Shown: positions 17,353-25,002 of the stretch, in pieces | Layout of the letters: the number at the start of each line of letters is the position of its first letter | Numbering within the stretch: the stretch's first letter is position 1 | Assembly: GCA_036323355.1 (NCBI GenBank) | Contig: AP028876.1 | Coordinates: 1,674,001-1,738,000, forward strand | Direction of reading: 5' to 3' | Source: Gottschalkiaceae bacterium SANA | GTDB lineage: Bacteria > Bacillota > Clostridia > Tissierellales > GPF-1 | Length of the DNA stretch: 64,000 bases | Notes under the pieces: model-generated | What the model was told of the DNA's origin: nothing | What the model saw: only the letters and a program-made list of their open reading frames with translations | Databases searched by the model: none | Program-made: the position numbers and the translations under genes

Positions 17353-18387
17353 ATGAAAAAAATAGGAATTACGATTATTGTTATCTTACTTATAGTTGCT
17401 TTGGCTGGATGTCAAGCACAGGATAAGGAAGCTTCAGCTGTGGTGAATATTTATACCGATCGTCATTATGATACAGATCAAGCGCTTTACGATCAATTCA
17501 CTGAGGAAACGGGAATCCAAGTGAATGTAGTTAAGGCAGGTTCTGATGAACTAATTGAAAGACTGGCATCCGAAGGAGAAGCCACAGAAGTGGATTTGAT
17601 GATTACTTCGGATGCGGGACGTCTCGTTCGGGCGCAGAATAAAAATTTATTGCAACCTATCACTTCCAATAAAGTAAAAGAGAATGTTCCGGAGCAATTG
17701 AGAGAGAAGGATTCAAACTGGACAGCCTTAACCATGCGAGCCAGAGTTATTGTCTATGCAAGAGATCGAATTTCGCCGGATGACTTGTCAACGTACGAAG
17801 CTCTCACAGAGCCAAAGTGGAAGGGTAAGCTTTTGGTTCGAAGTGCAAGCAACATTTACAATCAATCGCTTTTAGCCTCATTAATTGCGTTAAATGGGGA
17901 AAGACAAGCGCAAGAATGGGCAGAAGGGCTTGTAGAAAATATGGCAAGAACGCCTGAAGGAAATGATCGTGATCAGATGAAAGCGCTTGTTGCTGGAGAA
18001 GGCGATCTTGCGATTGTGAACACCTATTATGTAGGGAAAATGCTGAATTCTTCGGACCCATACGAAGTAGAGGTTGCAGAGCAGATTGGAATTTTCTTCC
18101 CAAATCAAAAGACAACAGGAACCCATATTAACATAAGTGGTGCTGGGGTGACACGATTTGCGAAGCATGCAGATGCTGCGAATCAATTGCTGGAATTCCT
18201 AACGGGTGAAGGTGCGCAGGCGGATTATGCCAATGCAAACTACGAATATCCAGTAAATCCAAAGGTTGCGGCGTCAGACTTGTTAGATTCGTGGGGAGAA
18301 TTTTCAAGACAAGAGTTGTCGTTGTCTGTCTTAGGCGAAAACAATAGTACTGCTGTGAAGATCTTTAACACGGCAAACTGGCAATAA
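17353..18387 (+). CDS. ferric-iron ABC transporter substrate-binding lipoprotein
   Basis: A 344-residue FbpA/AfuA-type class II binding protein. The signal peptide ends in lipobox LAGC (C20). VVNIYTDRHYDTDQALYDQF opens the first lobe, a typical ferric-binding protein start, and NTYYVGKML supplies the paired tyrosines that ligate Fe(III) in the family. The Fur-controlled promoter just upstream supports iron as the substrate. The stop shares bases with the permease start. Confidence 0.92.
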   Translation: MKKIGITIIVILLIVALAGCQAQDKEASAVVNIYTDRHYDTDQALYDQFTEETGIQVNVVKAGSDELIERLASEGEATEVDLMITSDAGRLVRAQNKNLLQPITSNKVKENVPEQLREKDSNWTALTMRARVIVYARDRISPDDLSTYEALTEPKWKGKLLVRSASNIYNQSLLASLIALNGERQAQEWAEGLVENMARTPEGNDRDQMKALVAGEGDLAIVNTYYVGKMLNSSDPYEVEVAEQIGIFFPNQKTTGTHINISGAGVTRFAKHADAANQLLEFLTGEGAQADYANANYEYPVNPKVAASDLLDSWGEFSRQELSLSVLGENNSTAVKIFNTANWQ

Positions 18388-20012
18388 TGAAAATGTCAAT
18401 AAGGGGACGCAGTCCTCTTTTTCTCTTATCAACCTGTATTGCGATATTAATTCTCCTCCCTTCTATTTTTTTGCTCGCTGGATTGTTTCAACCAGTTTCT
18501 GAAAATTGGGAGCATATTCGTACAATTGTCTTGGAGAGATATGTAAAAAACACCCTTGTTTTGCTTGGCGCTGTCGGCCTTGTCACGGCAAGTGTTGGAA
18601 CGTTTCTCTCTTGGAGTTTAACGCAATATGATTTCAAATGGAATCAAGTGAAAATGAGTCTTTTGCTTTTGCCTCTTGCCATTCCGCCTTATATAGGAGG
18701 CTATGTTTATGGAGGGATCTTTAATTACTCCGGCACGTTAGAAAGAATCTTTCGGAGTTTGGGTTGGGCTCCTATTCATATTGATATGCTTTCCATGAGT
18801 GGAGCCATTTTTGTCTTTTCGATTTTTTTGATGCCATACGTGATCTTAGTTACTCGTGGCTTCTTTTATCGATTGCCGGCCAGTTATTTCGAATCAGCAC
18901 GTCTTTTGGGGCACTCTCGATTTCAGACTTTCTTCCGGGTGATTTTGCCTATGAGCCGTGGGGTGATTGCTGGAGGAACTGTATTGGTTCTTTTAGAAGT
19001 GTTGAATGACTATGGCTTGGTTCGATACTTTGGCGTTCCTGTATTCAGTACAGCCATCTATTCTGCATGGTTTGGCTTGGGTGATGTTCAAAGTGCGATT
19101 CGCTTGGCCATGATCCTAATGGGGATTGTATTTGTAGTCTTATTTACCGAACAAAAGTTGACTCAGTCCATACCTACTGTGCCAGCAAAGGCAGATGCCC
19201 GTATCAGACGGCGCAATAAACCTTCTAAGTGGCTATGGTGGAGTTTTCATTCCGTTTACTTTTTGTATCTTGGGGCAGGCGTCTTGATACCGGTCGCGCA
19301 ATTGCTTGCATGGAGCAAGATGGCATCCAAACAAGTGATTATGCGTGGTCTGCCAAGTCTTATAGGAAATACTCTGAAATTGGGATTGATCGTCACAGTT
19401 GGCGTCATTCTTTGCGGTTTGATCATTGGAAATTATCAACGTTTGAAGAATAATTTTTGGGGGCGGTTTTACTCAAAATTAGTTGTACTTGGCTATTCGA
19501 TTCCTGCACCGATTATCGCTGTTGCCGTACTCTTGTTTTTTGTACAAGTGGACCAAAGTCTGCAGGGAACCTATCAATGGCTAGGTTTGAAAAATGCATT
19601 TTTGACGGGAAGTTTATTCTTGCTGATTTTTGCTTTGACACTCCGCTATATGGCAATTGGATATAACAGCCTGTCAGCAGGTTTTAATCGAATTGGAAGG
19701 CGCTATTATGATGCGGCAAGAACACTGGGTGCCAGTGGGTGGAGATCTTTTTGGCATGTTGATTTCCCTATGCTAAAACCTGCAATTTTCAGCGCGATCC
19801 TGCTCACTTTTGTTGATGTGTTGAAGGAGTTGCCATTAACATTGATCCTGCGGCCCTTTAACTTTGATACCTTGGCGACGCGTGTTTTCACCTATGCGGG
19901 TGATGAAATGATTCATGAAGCATCTGTGTATGCATTGCTAATTATTGGCGTTAGTGGATTGGCATTGATCACTATGCAGGCAATTCAAAAAAGGAGAAAA
20001 AGTTATGATTGA
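18387..20012 (+). CDS. ferric-iron ABC transporter permease (fused two-domain)
   Basis: A 541-residue FbpB-like permease with two copies of the binding-protein-dependent transport domain, each ending in an EAA-type loop (ESARLLGHSRFQTFFRVILP near residue 170 and DAARTLGASGWRSFWHVDFP near 445). Both halves are on one chain, as in other iron(III) systems. The TAATG overlap with the binding protein and 8-base overlap with the ATPase show one coupled operon. Confidence 0.93.
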   Translation: MKMSIRGRSPLFLLSTCIAILILLPSIFLLAGLFQPVSENWEHIRTIVLERYVKNTLVLLGAVGLVTASVGTFLSWSLTQYDFKWNQVKMSLLLLPLAIPPYIGGYVYGGIFNYSGTLERIFRSLGWAPIHIDMLSMSGAIFVFSIFLMPYVILVTRGFFYRLPASYFESARLLGHSRFQTFFRVILPMSRGVIAGGTVLVLLEVLNDYGLVRYFGVPVFSTAIYSAWFGLGDVQSAIRLAMILMGIVFVVLFTEQKLTQSIPTVPAKADARIRRRNKPSKWLWWSFHSVYFLYLGAGVLIPVAQLLAWSKMASKQVIMRGLPSLIGNTLKLGLIVTVGVILCGLIIGNYQRLKNNFWGRFYSKLVVLGYSIPAPIIAVAVLLFFVQVDQSLQGTYQWLGLKNAFLTGSLFLLIFALTLRYMAIGYNSLSAGFNRIGRRYYDAARTLGASGWRSFWHVDFPMLKPAIFSAILLTFVDVLKELPLTLILRPFNFDTLATRVFTYAGDEMIHEASVYALLIIGVSGLALITMQAIQKRRKSYD

Positions 20013-20643
20013 AGTAAAAAATTTGACCTTTCAATATGAGAATGCAAAAAGTCCCACGTTAAAGGATCTTTCCTTTTCTCTTATTGAAAGACAGATCCTT
20101 GTTGTTGTGGGACCTAGTGGGGGTGGCAAATCAACTCTTCTCCGCCTTCTAGCAGGCTTGGAAGAACCTAGCTATGGAGAAATACAAATTGATTCGAAAA
20201 TAATGGTAAACAAGAAAACTTTCGTTCCTGCAGAAAAACGCGGGATCGGTATGTTATTTCAAGACTATGCACTTTTCCCGCACCTCACTGTTGAAAAGAA
20301 TATTGCCTTTGGCCTTAATGGATTATCTAGAAAACAGCGAAAAGAAAGAGTGAAAAAGATGCTTCAATTAGTTGAATTGGAGGAGTATGGCAATCGATAT
20401 CCTCATGAATTGAGTGGAGGCCAACAGCAACGAGTCGCATTGGCACGTGCTTTGGCCCCAGCACCAAAGGTCTTGTTTTTAGATGAACCATTCAGTAATT
20501 TGGATACAGAATTATTGGTAAAAGTAAGAAATGATCTATTTTCCATTGTCAAAAAATCGGGTATTACCACGATTATGGTCAGCCATAACCCTGAAGATGC
20601 AGAAGTTTTTGCGGATCAGGTCATTCGAATCCCTGCACTTTAG
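20005..20643 (+). CDS. ferric-iron ABC transporter ATPase (short form)
   Basis: A 212-residue ATPase with Walker A GPSGGGKST, Q-loop LFQDYALFPHLTVEKNIAFGL, signature LSGGQQQRVALARAL and Walker B VLFLDEPFSNLD. FbpC/PotA proteins usually run to about 350 residues with a C-terminal TOBE regulatory domain; this one ends right after the nucleotide-binding domain. The C terminus (VFADQVIRIPAL) reads like a natural end, not a frameshift. Confidence 0.92.
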   Translation: MIEVKNLTFQYENAKSPTLKDLSFSLIERQILVVVGPSGGGKSTLLRLLAGLEEPSYGEIQIDSKIMVNKKTFVPAEKRGIGMLFQDYALFPHLTVEKNIAFGLNGLSRKQRKERVKKMLQLVELEEYGNRYPHELSGGQQQRVALARALAPAPKVLFLDEPFSNLDTELLVKVRNDLFSIVKKSGITTIMVSHNPEDAEVFADQVIRIPAL

Positions 20644-20663
20644 TTGTTTGCTTGAAAAAAAGC

Positions 20664-20693
20664 TTGCATAGGCATAGGGGGTTAGGGTATACT
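20664..20693 (+). promoter_or_regulatory. candidate promoter for the cysteine-rich membrane protein
   Basis: TTGCAT (20664-20669), 18 bases, TATACT (20688-20693), giving a start about 25 bases before the downstream ATG. No terminator separates it from the iron operon, so read-through from the Fur promoter is also possible. Confidence 0.5.
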
Positions 20694-20723
20694 GTGGAGA
20701 GTTTTGACAAAAGGAGTGTTCAG

Positions 20724-21299
20724 ATGAAGAAAGAAAGAATTCCGATGATGGATCATTTATGGGTGATTACGATTTTGTTTTTTGCGCTTGGCTTTGTGAA
20801 TATAGGCTTATCGCTTGCAGGACTTATTTGTATGATTTTGCCTTTTATCCTGTACTGGAAAAGTGGGGAGAAGCTTTGGTGTAAGAACTATTGTCCTAGA
20901 GCGAGTTTGTTTTTGAGAGTTCTGAGCCGAATTTCTTTAAAAAAACCACTGCCGAAAGGATTTACCAAGCAGAAGGTGAAAACAGGCGTGCTGATCTATT
21001 TTGGGCTCAATTTATTCTTTGCAACCATGTCAACGATTATGGTCAGTTTAGGTCGTGTCGCACCTATTGATTATCTTCGTTTCCTCATTGCTTTCCCTAT
21101 CCCGATTGATTTGCCTCAGTTGATTCGGGTGGATCTTTCTCCGTGGTTCCTTCATTTATCCTTTCGGATTTATTCGATGATGCTGACTTCAACCACGATC
21201 GGACTGATTCTTGGATTCCTCTATGTACCCCGAGCATGGTGCGTAATTTGTCCCATTCAGACCTTAACAACGAAGAGGCCTGTGAATATTCTGGATTAA
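20724..21299 (+). CDS. membrane protein with 4Fe-4S-type cysteine pairs
   Basis: A 191-residue protein with about four membrane helices and two cytoplasm-facing cysteine pairs: C53-x3-C57 (WCKNYCPRASLF) after helix two, and C173-x2-C176 (AWCVICPIQTL) at the C terminus. The C-x-x-C-P layout resembles the polyferredoxin-like NapH/NosR/YccM membrane proteins but is much shorter, with just enough cysteines for a single cluster. The ATG at 20724 follows AAAGGAG by 7-8 bases. It follows the iron importer, so a role in ferric reduction or membrane electron transfer is a reasonable guess, not shown. Confidence 0.7.
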   Translation: MKKERIPMMDHLWVITILFFALGFVNIGLSLAGLICMILPFILYWKSGEKLWCKNYCPRASLFLRVLSRISLKKPLPKGFTKQKVKTGVLIYFGLNLFFATMSTIMVSLGRVAPIDYLRFLIAFPIPIDLPQLIRVDLSPWFLHLSFRIYSMMLTSTTIGLILGFLYVPRAWCVICPIQTLTTKRPVNILD

Positions 21300-21304
21300 G
21301 GGAC

Positions 21305-21334
21305 TTGTTTTACTTGAGTTTTACTCCTTATAAT
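21305..21334 (+). promoter_or_regulatory. candidate cdd promoter
   Basis: TTGTTT (21305-21310), 18 bases, a perfect TATAAT (21329-21334), 19 bases before the cdd start codon. Confidence 0.55.
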
Positions 21335-21353
21335 AAAAGAAAAAGGAGTCTTT

Positions 21354-21770
21354 ATGGATATTCAAGATTTAATAGAACGAGCGATTGAGGCAATGAGTTA
21401 TGCTTATACTCCGTATTCCAACTTTAAAGTGGGCGCAGCACTTCTAACCAAGAGTGGAAAGATTTTTACGGGCTGTAACATTGAAAATGCGGCTTTTTCT
21501 CCAACGGTTTGTGCGGAACGAACAGCAATTTTCAAAGCTGTTTCTGAGGGTGAGACAGAATTTGAAGCGATTGCTGTTGTAGGGGGACCCAATGGGGAAT
21601 TGAAAGAAACCGGTGATTTCACGGGACCGTGCGGTGTTTGTCGCCAGGTATTGATGGAATTTGGATCGGACATCAAGATCATTAGTGCGAATAGCGTTAA
21701 CGAGTATTTTATTAATACGGTGGCTGATTTAACACCCAAAGCGTTTGGACCCGCCAATTTAACGGAGTAG
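21354..21770 (+). CDS. cdd: cytidine deaminase
   Basis: A 138-residue homotetrameric-type cytidine deaminase of pyrimidine salvage. Zinc-site and catalytic motifs are NIENAAFSPTVCAERTAI (catalytic Glu in CAE) and GPCGVCRQVLMEF (the PCxxC zinc cysteines). Length is normal. AAAGGAG precedes the ATG. It is flanked by its own promoter and terminator. Confidence 0.97.
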   Translation: MDIQDLIERAIEAMSYAYTPYSNFKVGAALLTKSGKIFTGCNIENAAFSPTVCAERTAIFKAVSEGETEFEAIAVVGGPNGELKETGDFTGPCGVCRQVLMEFGSDIKIISANSVNEYFINTVADLTPKAFGPANLTE

Positions 21771-21776
21771 ATTCAA

Positions 21777-21804
21777 AAGCCATGGAATTCCATGGCTTTT
21801 TTTG
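21777..21804 (+). terminator. terminator after cdd
   Basis: A 24-base perfect palindrome with stem AAAGCCATGG paired to CCATGGCTTT around AATT, then T residues. Confidence 0.92.
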
Positions 21805-21868
21805 ATATGATATTTGGGTATCAGGAAGTTGTAATGAGCTTCCATTACCGTTAGAAAGGGGAAACAAC

Positions 21869-23140
21869 ATGATACCAATTCGCAAGGTTGAGGAAAAGCA
21901 ACAATCACAACATCGCTTGCTTGTTCTTTTACTTGTTTTTCCAGTTTTGTTTCTCGTATTTAGTATGTTCGTTAAATCTAACGAACTGACATGGTTTGAG
22001 GGAATGCTTGGAATTTTTACCTCACCGGGCACACTATTAACTGATTTTTTTGAGGTTGGAGGAATTCGTGCCGCGTTTACCAATGCTGCTGTTATGGGTG
22101 GAGTAACACTATATCTATTCAAGCGTTATCAAGTACGAATTGGTGGCTTATCAATTGCTGCCTTTTTTACAGTCTTAGGCTTCTCATTTTTTGGAAAGAA
22201 TCCGTTGAACATTTTTCCGATATTTATTGGCGGAGTGATTTATTGCCGGTATCAAAAAATTGAAATTCGGGATGTTCTGCTGGTGCTGTTGTTCAGTACT
22301 GGTTTATCTCCAATCGTTAGTCAGATTATGTTTGCTGGAATTTTCAAGCCGGGTATCGCATTCGCATTGGGCATGGCGATTGGGATTCTAATCGGTTTTA
22401 TTATTGTTCCGATTTCATCTCATATGTTACGTTTCCATGATGGGTTTAATTTGTATAACCTGGGCTTTACTGCTGGAATTATTGGCACCATTTTTACAAG
22501 TATTATGAGGAGCTTTCGAATTGAAATCGAACCAGTTTTTTTGGTGTATCAGAAGAATCATGTTGTGATGATTCTTTTTATGATTTGTTTGCTTGTATAT
22601 TTGATTTTGATTGGTTTGCAGATTAATCCGAAAGCAATACAAAACTATCGTGGGATCCTGCGGTTCCCAGGTCGAACCGTCACCGATTTTCCTAGGTTAG
22701 TTGGATATGGAGTGACCTTTGTGAATATGGGCGTTATGGGCTTACTGAGTGTGATCTATGTTGTTTTGGTAGACGGTATTTTTAATGGACCGGTGCTGGC
22801 AGCAATTTTCACCGTTGTGGGTTTTTCTGCTTTTGGGAAACACCCGAAGAATAGCTTTTCTGTCGTCCTAGGCGTTTGGATTGCGGCTGTATTTTTTGGT
22901 TATGATTTGCAATCGACGGGGATGATTCTTGCTGTTCTATTTTCTACAACGATTGCGCCCATAGCAGGGACTTATGGACCCATTGCGGGTGTAATTGCCG
23001 GGATGTTGCATTTGGCACTTGTCACGAATATCGGTGGTGTTCATGGAGGGATCAACCTCTATAACAATGGTTTTTCAGGTGGGCTCGTTGCCGGTTTCTT
23101 TGTGCCGATTATCGATGCTTTTAAAAAAGGAGGAAGATAA
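21869..23140 (+). CDS. DUF1576-type polytopic membrane protein
   Basis: A 423-residue hydrophobic protein with about a dozen membrane segments and an evident internal duplication. The first half has FTVLGFSFFGKNPLNIFPI and GFNLYNLGFTAGI; the second has FTVVGFSAFGKHPKNSFSV and GGINLYNNGFSGGLV. This duplicated FTVxGFSxFGKxPxN pattern matches what I remember of DUF1576. Two-fold inverted or tandem repeats are usual in transporters, so transport is plausible, but no substrate is known. AAAGGGG precedes the ATG. It is followed after 2 bases by a small soluble protein. Confidence 0.8.
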   Translation: MIPIRKVEEKQQSQHRLLVLLLVFPVLFLVFSMFVKSNELTWFEGMLGIFTSPGTLLTDFFEVGGIRAAFTNAAVMGGVTLYLFKRYQVRIGGLSIAAFFTVLGFSFFGKNPLNIFPIFIGGVIYCRYQKIEIRDVLLVLLFSTGLSPIVSQIMFAGIFKPGIAFALGMAIGILIGFIIVPISSHMLRFHDGFNLYNLGFTAGIIGTIFTSIMRSFRIEIEPVFLVYQKNHVVMILFMICLLVYLILIGLQINPKAIQNYRGILRFPGRTVTDFPRLVGYGVTFVNMGVMGLLSVIYVVLVDGIFNGPVLAAIFTVVGFSAFGKHPKNSFSVVLGVWIAAVFFGYDLQSTGMILAVLFSTTIAPIAGTYGPIAGVIAGMLHLALVTNIGGVHGGINLYNNGFSGGLVAGFFVPIIDAFKKGGR

Positions 23141-23142
23141 TT

Positions 23143-23484
23143 ATGCGTCATGAAGTAAAGAAGATTTCTCGAATTGTGGACGAGTTGACAACCATGCTTT
23201 TGAAGGATGACACCAATGAGGTGGATTTTAAGATCAAGATGGATTCCAATCAAACCGTCATTACAATCGTTGATTATCACAGCCGATGTGATGAAAAGAA
23301 GATTGAACGATTGCGTGAAGCTCTGTCGATTGAACGGGAGCACGAGATGGAGGAGTATTATTGGCAATTGGCTGGAGAAAGCGATTGCGACGATGAACTG
23401 ACACTTGTGGGAGCGATGATTGATGAAGCTAGGATTGAGATGAAGGATGGGAATCTAACCATGGAGTTGATTCGTTATCGTTAA
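23143..23484 (+). CDS. small soluble protein of unknown function, partner of the DUF1576 gene
   Basis: A 113-residue, charged protein without signal peptide or membrane segment. Its N-terminal half alternates basic and hydrophobic residues (MRHEVKKISRIVDELTTML) and reads like an alpha/beta fold; it has two cysteines but no recognisable motif. It starts two bases after the DUF1576 gene with its ribosome binding site (AAAGGAGGAAG) inside that gene, so the two are co-translated and probably work together. I do not recognise a function. Confidence 0.75.
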   Translation: MRHEVKKISRIVDELTTMLLKDDTNEVDFKIKMDSNQTVITIVDYHSRCDEKKIERLREALSIEREHEMEEYYWQLAGESDCDDELTLVGAMIDEARIEMKDGNLTMELIRYR

Positions 23485-23485
23485 A

Positions 23486-23516
23486 AGACTGCCGAATTTT
23501 AGGCAGTTTTTTTATT
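23486..23516 (+). terminator. terminator after the DUF1576 operon
   Basis: ACTGCC pairs with GGCAGT around GAATTTTA, followed by a run of seven T. It starts directly after the stop codon. Confidence 0.82.
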
Positions 23517-23569
23517 CTCAAAAGAAGGGGTATAATGGAATAAGAGAGTAAAGATGGAAAGGAGCAGCA

Positions 23570-23830
23570 ATGAAAAAGATAGGGCTTTGCTTAATCGTCT
23601 GTTTTTTATTGAGTGCTTGTAGCAAGGCGTTGAATCAAACAAATTCACAAATTCTAGTTCTTGAGTCTCAAGTGAATCAACTGCAGGACAAATTGAGTCG
23701 GTTAGAAGAATCTCTCGATGCATGTCAGAAAGAACTTGCGTCTTTACAAATTGAAAACAGCCGAATTCAAGAAGAGTTGATGGAAATGGAGTTCTTATTG
23801 GGACATGGGAAGAAGACGGTCAAAAAATAG
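23570..23830 (+). CDS. coiled-coil lipoprotein, truncated by a frameshift
   Basis: An 86-residue product with signal peptide and lipobox LSAC (C17), then a heptad-patterned helix (VLESQVNQLQDKLSRLEESL) typical of a coiled coil. The frame then runs into GHGKKTVKK and stops at 23830. One base back, the frame continues as GTWEEDGQKIEWELW and on for 80 residues to 24042. A missing G in the GGG at 23800-23802 would explain the break. A TATAAT lies at 23531 and GGAG precedes the ATG. The full-length form would be a membrane-anchored coiled coil with a small C-terminal domain of unknown role. Confidence 0.65.
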   Translation: MKKIGLCLIVCFLLSACSKALNQTNSQILVLESQVNQLQDKLSRLEESLDACQKELASLQIENSRIQEELMEMEFLLGHGKKTVKK

Positions 23831-23838
23831 AGTGGGAA

Positions 23839-24042
23839 TTGTGGCGGAAAGACGATTCGAGGTCTTATAAAGATATGGTGATTCAAGGGTTTGGACAGCT
23901 TGAAAATAGTCGTTATGTCATACATATTCGTGAGTTCTATACGGAAAATGCGCAAGAAACATCACCACCTACTTTTTTAAATCTCCACTTTCAACAAGTG
24001 GATGGGCAATGGAAAGTCGTATATTTTGAATTTGATGTGTAG
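23839..24042 (+). pseudogene. C-terminal part of the frameshifted lipoprotein
   Basis: The frame is open well upstream of 23839 without an ATG; the only start here is a TTG. It encodes a compact domain with SYKDMVIQGFGQLENSRYVI and ends VYFEFDV, read one frame back from the coiled-coil lipoprotein. It is best seen as the displaced C-terminal domain of that gene, reached either by a real frameshift mutation, a sequencing error, or -1 ribosomal slippage. No classical slippery heptamer is obvious at the join near 23797-23803. Confidence 0.55.
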
Positions 24043-24055
24043 AGAGGAGAAATAA

Positions 24056-24220
24056 ATGAATGCTTATAAGTGTACTGTATGCGGATACACCTACCGACCG
24101 GAACGAGGAGACTGGATTCACGACATTCCTCCTCATACAGCTTTCGAGGATCTCCCAGATGATTGGAGATGCCCAACTTGCAATCAACCTAAGATGGCCT
24201 TTGAAGAGATTAAAAGATAG
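24056..24220 (+). CDS. rubredoxin-type iron protein
   Basis: A 54-residue protein carrying both rubredoxin knuckles: C6-x2-C9-G-Y (KCTVCGYTY) and C39-P-x-C42 ([10 protein letters not shown]), with the conserved DLPDDWRCP context. It should bind one iron through four cysteines and carry electrons, for example to oxygen- or peroxide-reducing enzymes in anaerobes. AGAGGAG precedes the ATG by about 6 bases. It lies 13 bases after the broken lipoprotein gene and 8 bases before a GNAT gene, suggesting one operon. The middle segment ([17 protein letters not shown]) is close to standard length. Confidence 0.93.
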   Translation: MNAYKCTVCGYTYRPERGDWIHDIPPHTAFEDLPDDWRCPTCNQPKMAFEEIKR

Positions 24221-24228
24221 GAGCAAGT

Positions 24229-24993
24229 ATGAATGAAATACATACGATGCCAACCACTTGGCGTCAAGTGAATTCCATGGTAGAGGATTTAATTAAAACA
24301 TTGAATGGACCTACGGACTCCTTTTGGGAGGAGAAGTTGATTCACGCAAATGTTTATCAAATTTCTAAGAATAATCAAGCGATCGGTTTCTTTTCTGTTT
24401 TTCAAAAAGAGACAATAACTTCATTCTATCTGATACCGGAGGCATGGTCTGACGCACAAGAGATCTTTCAGTTGGCAATAAAGCACGAATTCGTCCAAGA
24501 GGCTCTTGTTGCAACCTGTGATGAAGCATTTTTGAGTCATTCCTTAGATGTAGGGAAAAAGGTAGAGCGTCAAGCCTACTTTTTTGAAACATTGCGGATC
24601 AATGAATCAAAAGGGCCTTTTAGCTTGGAAGTCGCCATGGAATCTGACCAGTCTTTTATTCAAGAAAAAAGTGGAGAGTTTTTTGATGATCTTGAGCAAC
24701 AAATCTGTCGCCAAGAAATTTATCTTGGAAAAGTTGGTGACGAGATTGTTGGATTTGGAGTGATGGAATTGGGTGTTATTCGCAAAGAAATGGCGAGCAT
24801 TGGAATGTATGTGTGTGAGGAATATCGGAGAAAAGGATTTGGGACACGTATCATTCAAGAATTACAGAGACGAACGATTGACAAGAATCGAATACCGATC
24901 GCGGGTTGTTGGGTTTGGAATCATGGATCAAAAAAAACCTTGGAGCGTGCTGGTCTTATTAGTCAAACGAGATATATGAAAATTTCCTTTTAG
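24229..24993 (+). CDS. GNAT family N-acetyltransferase
   Basis: A 254-residue protein whose C-terminal half is a GNAT domain. The acetyl-CoA-binding loop is EEYRRKGFGTRIIQEL (R/Q-x-x-G-x-G/A), preceded by the strand IGMYVCEEYR and followed by CWVWNHGSKKTLERAGL. The N-terminal 130 residues have a degenerate related fold, as in tandem-GNAT proteins. The substrate is unknown. Its ribosome binding site (AGGAG) overlaps the rubredoxin stop. Confidence 0.85.
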   Translation: MNEIHTMPTTWRQVNSMVEDLIKTLNGPTDSFWEEKLIHANVYQISKNNQAIGFFSVFQKETITSFYLIPEAWSDAQEIFQLAIKHEFVQEALVATCDEAFLSHSLDVGKKVERQAYFFETLRINESKGPFSLEVAMESDQSFIQEKSGEFFDDLEQQICRQEIYLGKVGDEIVGFGVMELGVIRKEMASIGMYVCEEYRRKGFGTRIIQELQRRTIDKNRIPIAGCWVWNHGSKKTLERAGLISQTRYMKISF

Positions 24994-25002
24994 GGAGGAA
25001 CC

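Noticed and set aside
21831-21848. Inverted repeat GTAATG-AGCTTC-CATTAC before the DUF1576 gene, considered as an operator.
   Set aside because: No convincing promoter surrounds it and an overlapping alternative hairpin (GGAAG/CTTCC) exists, so it may be chance in an AT-rich gap.
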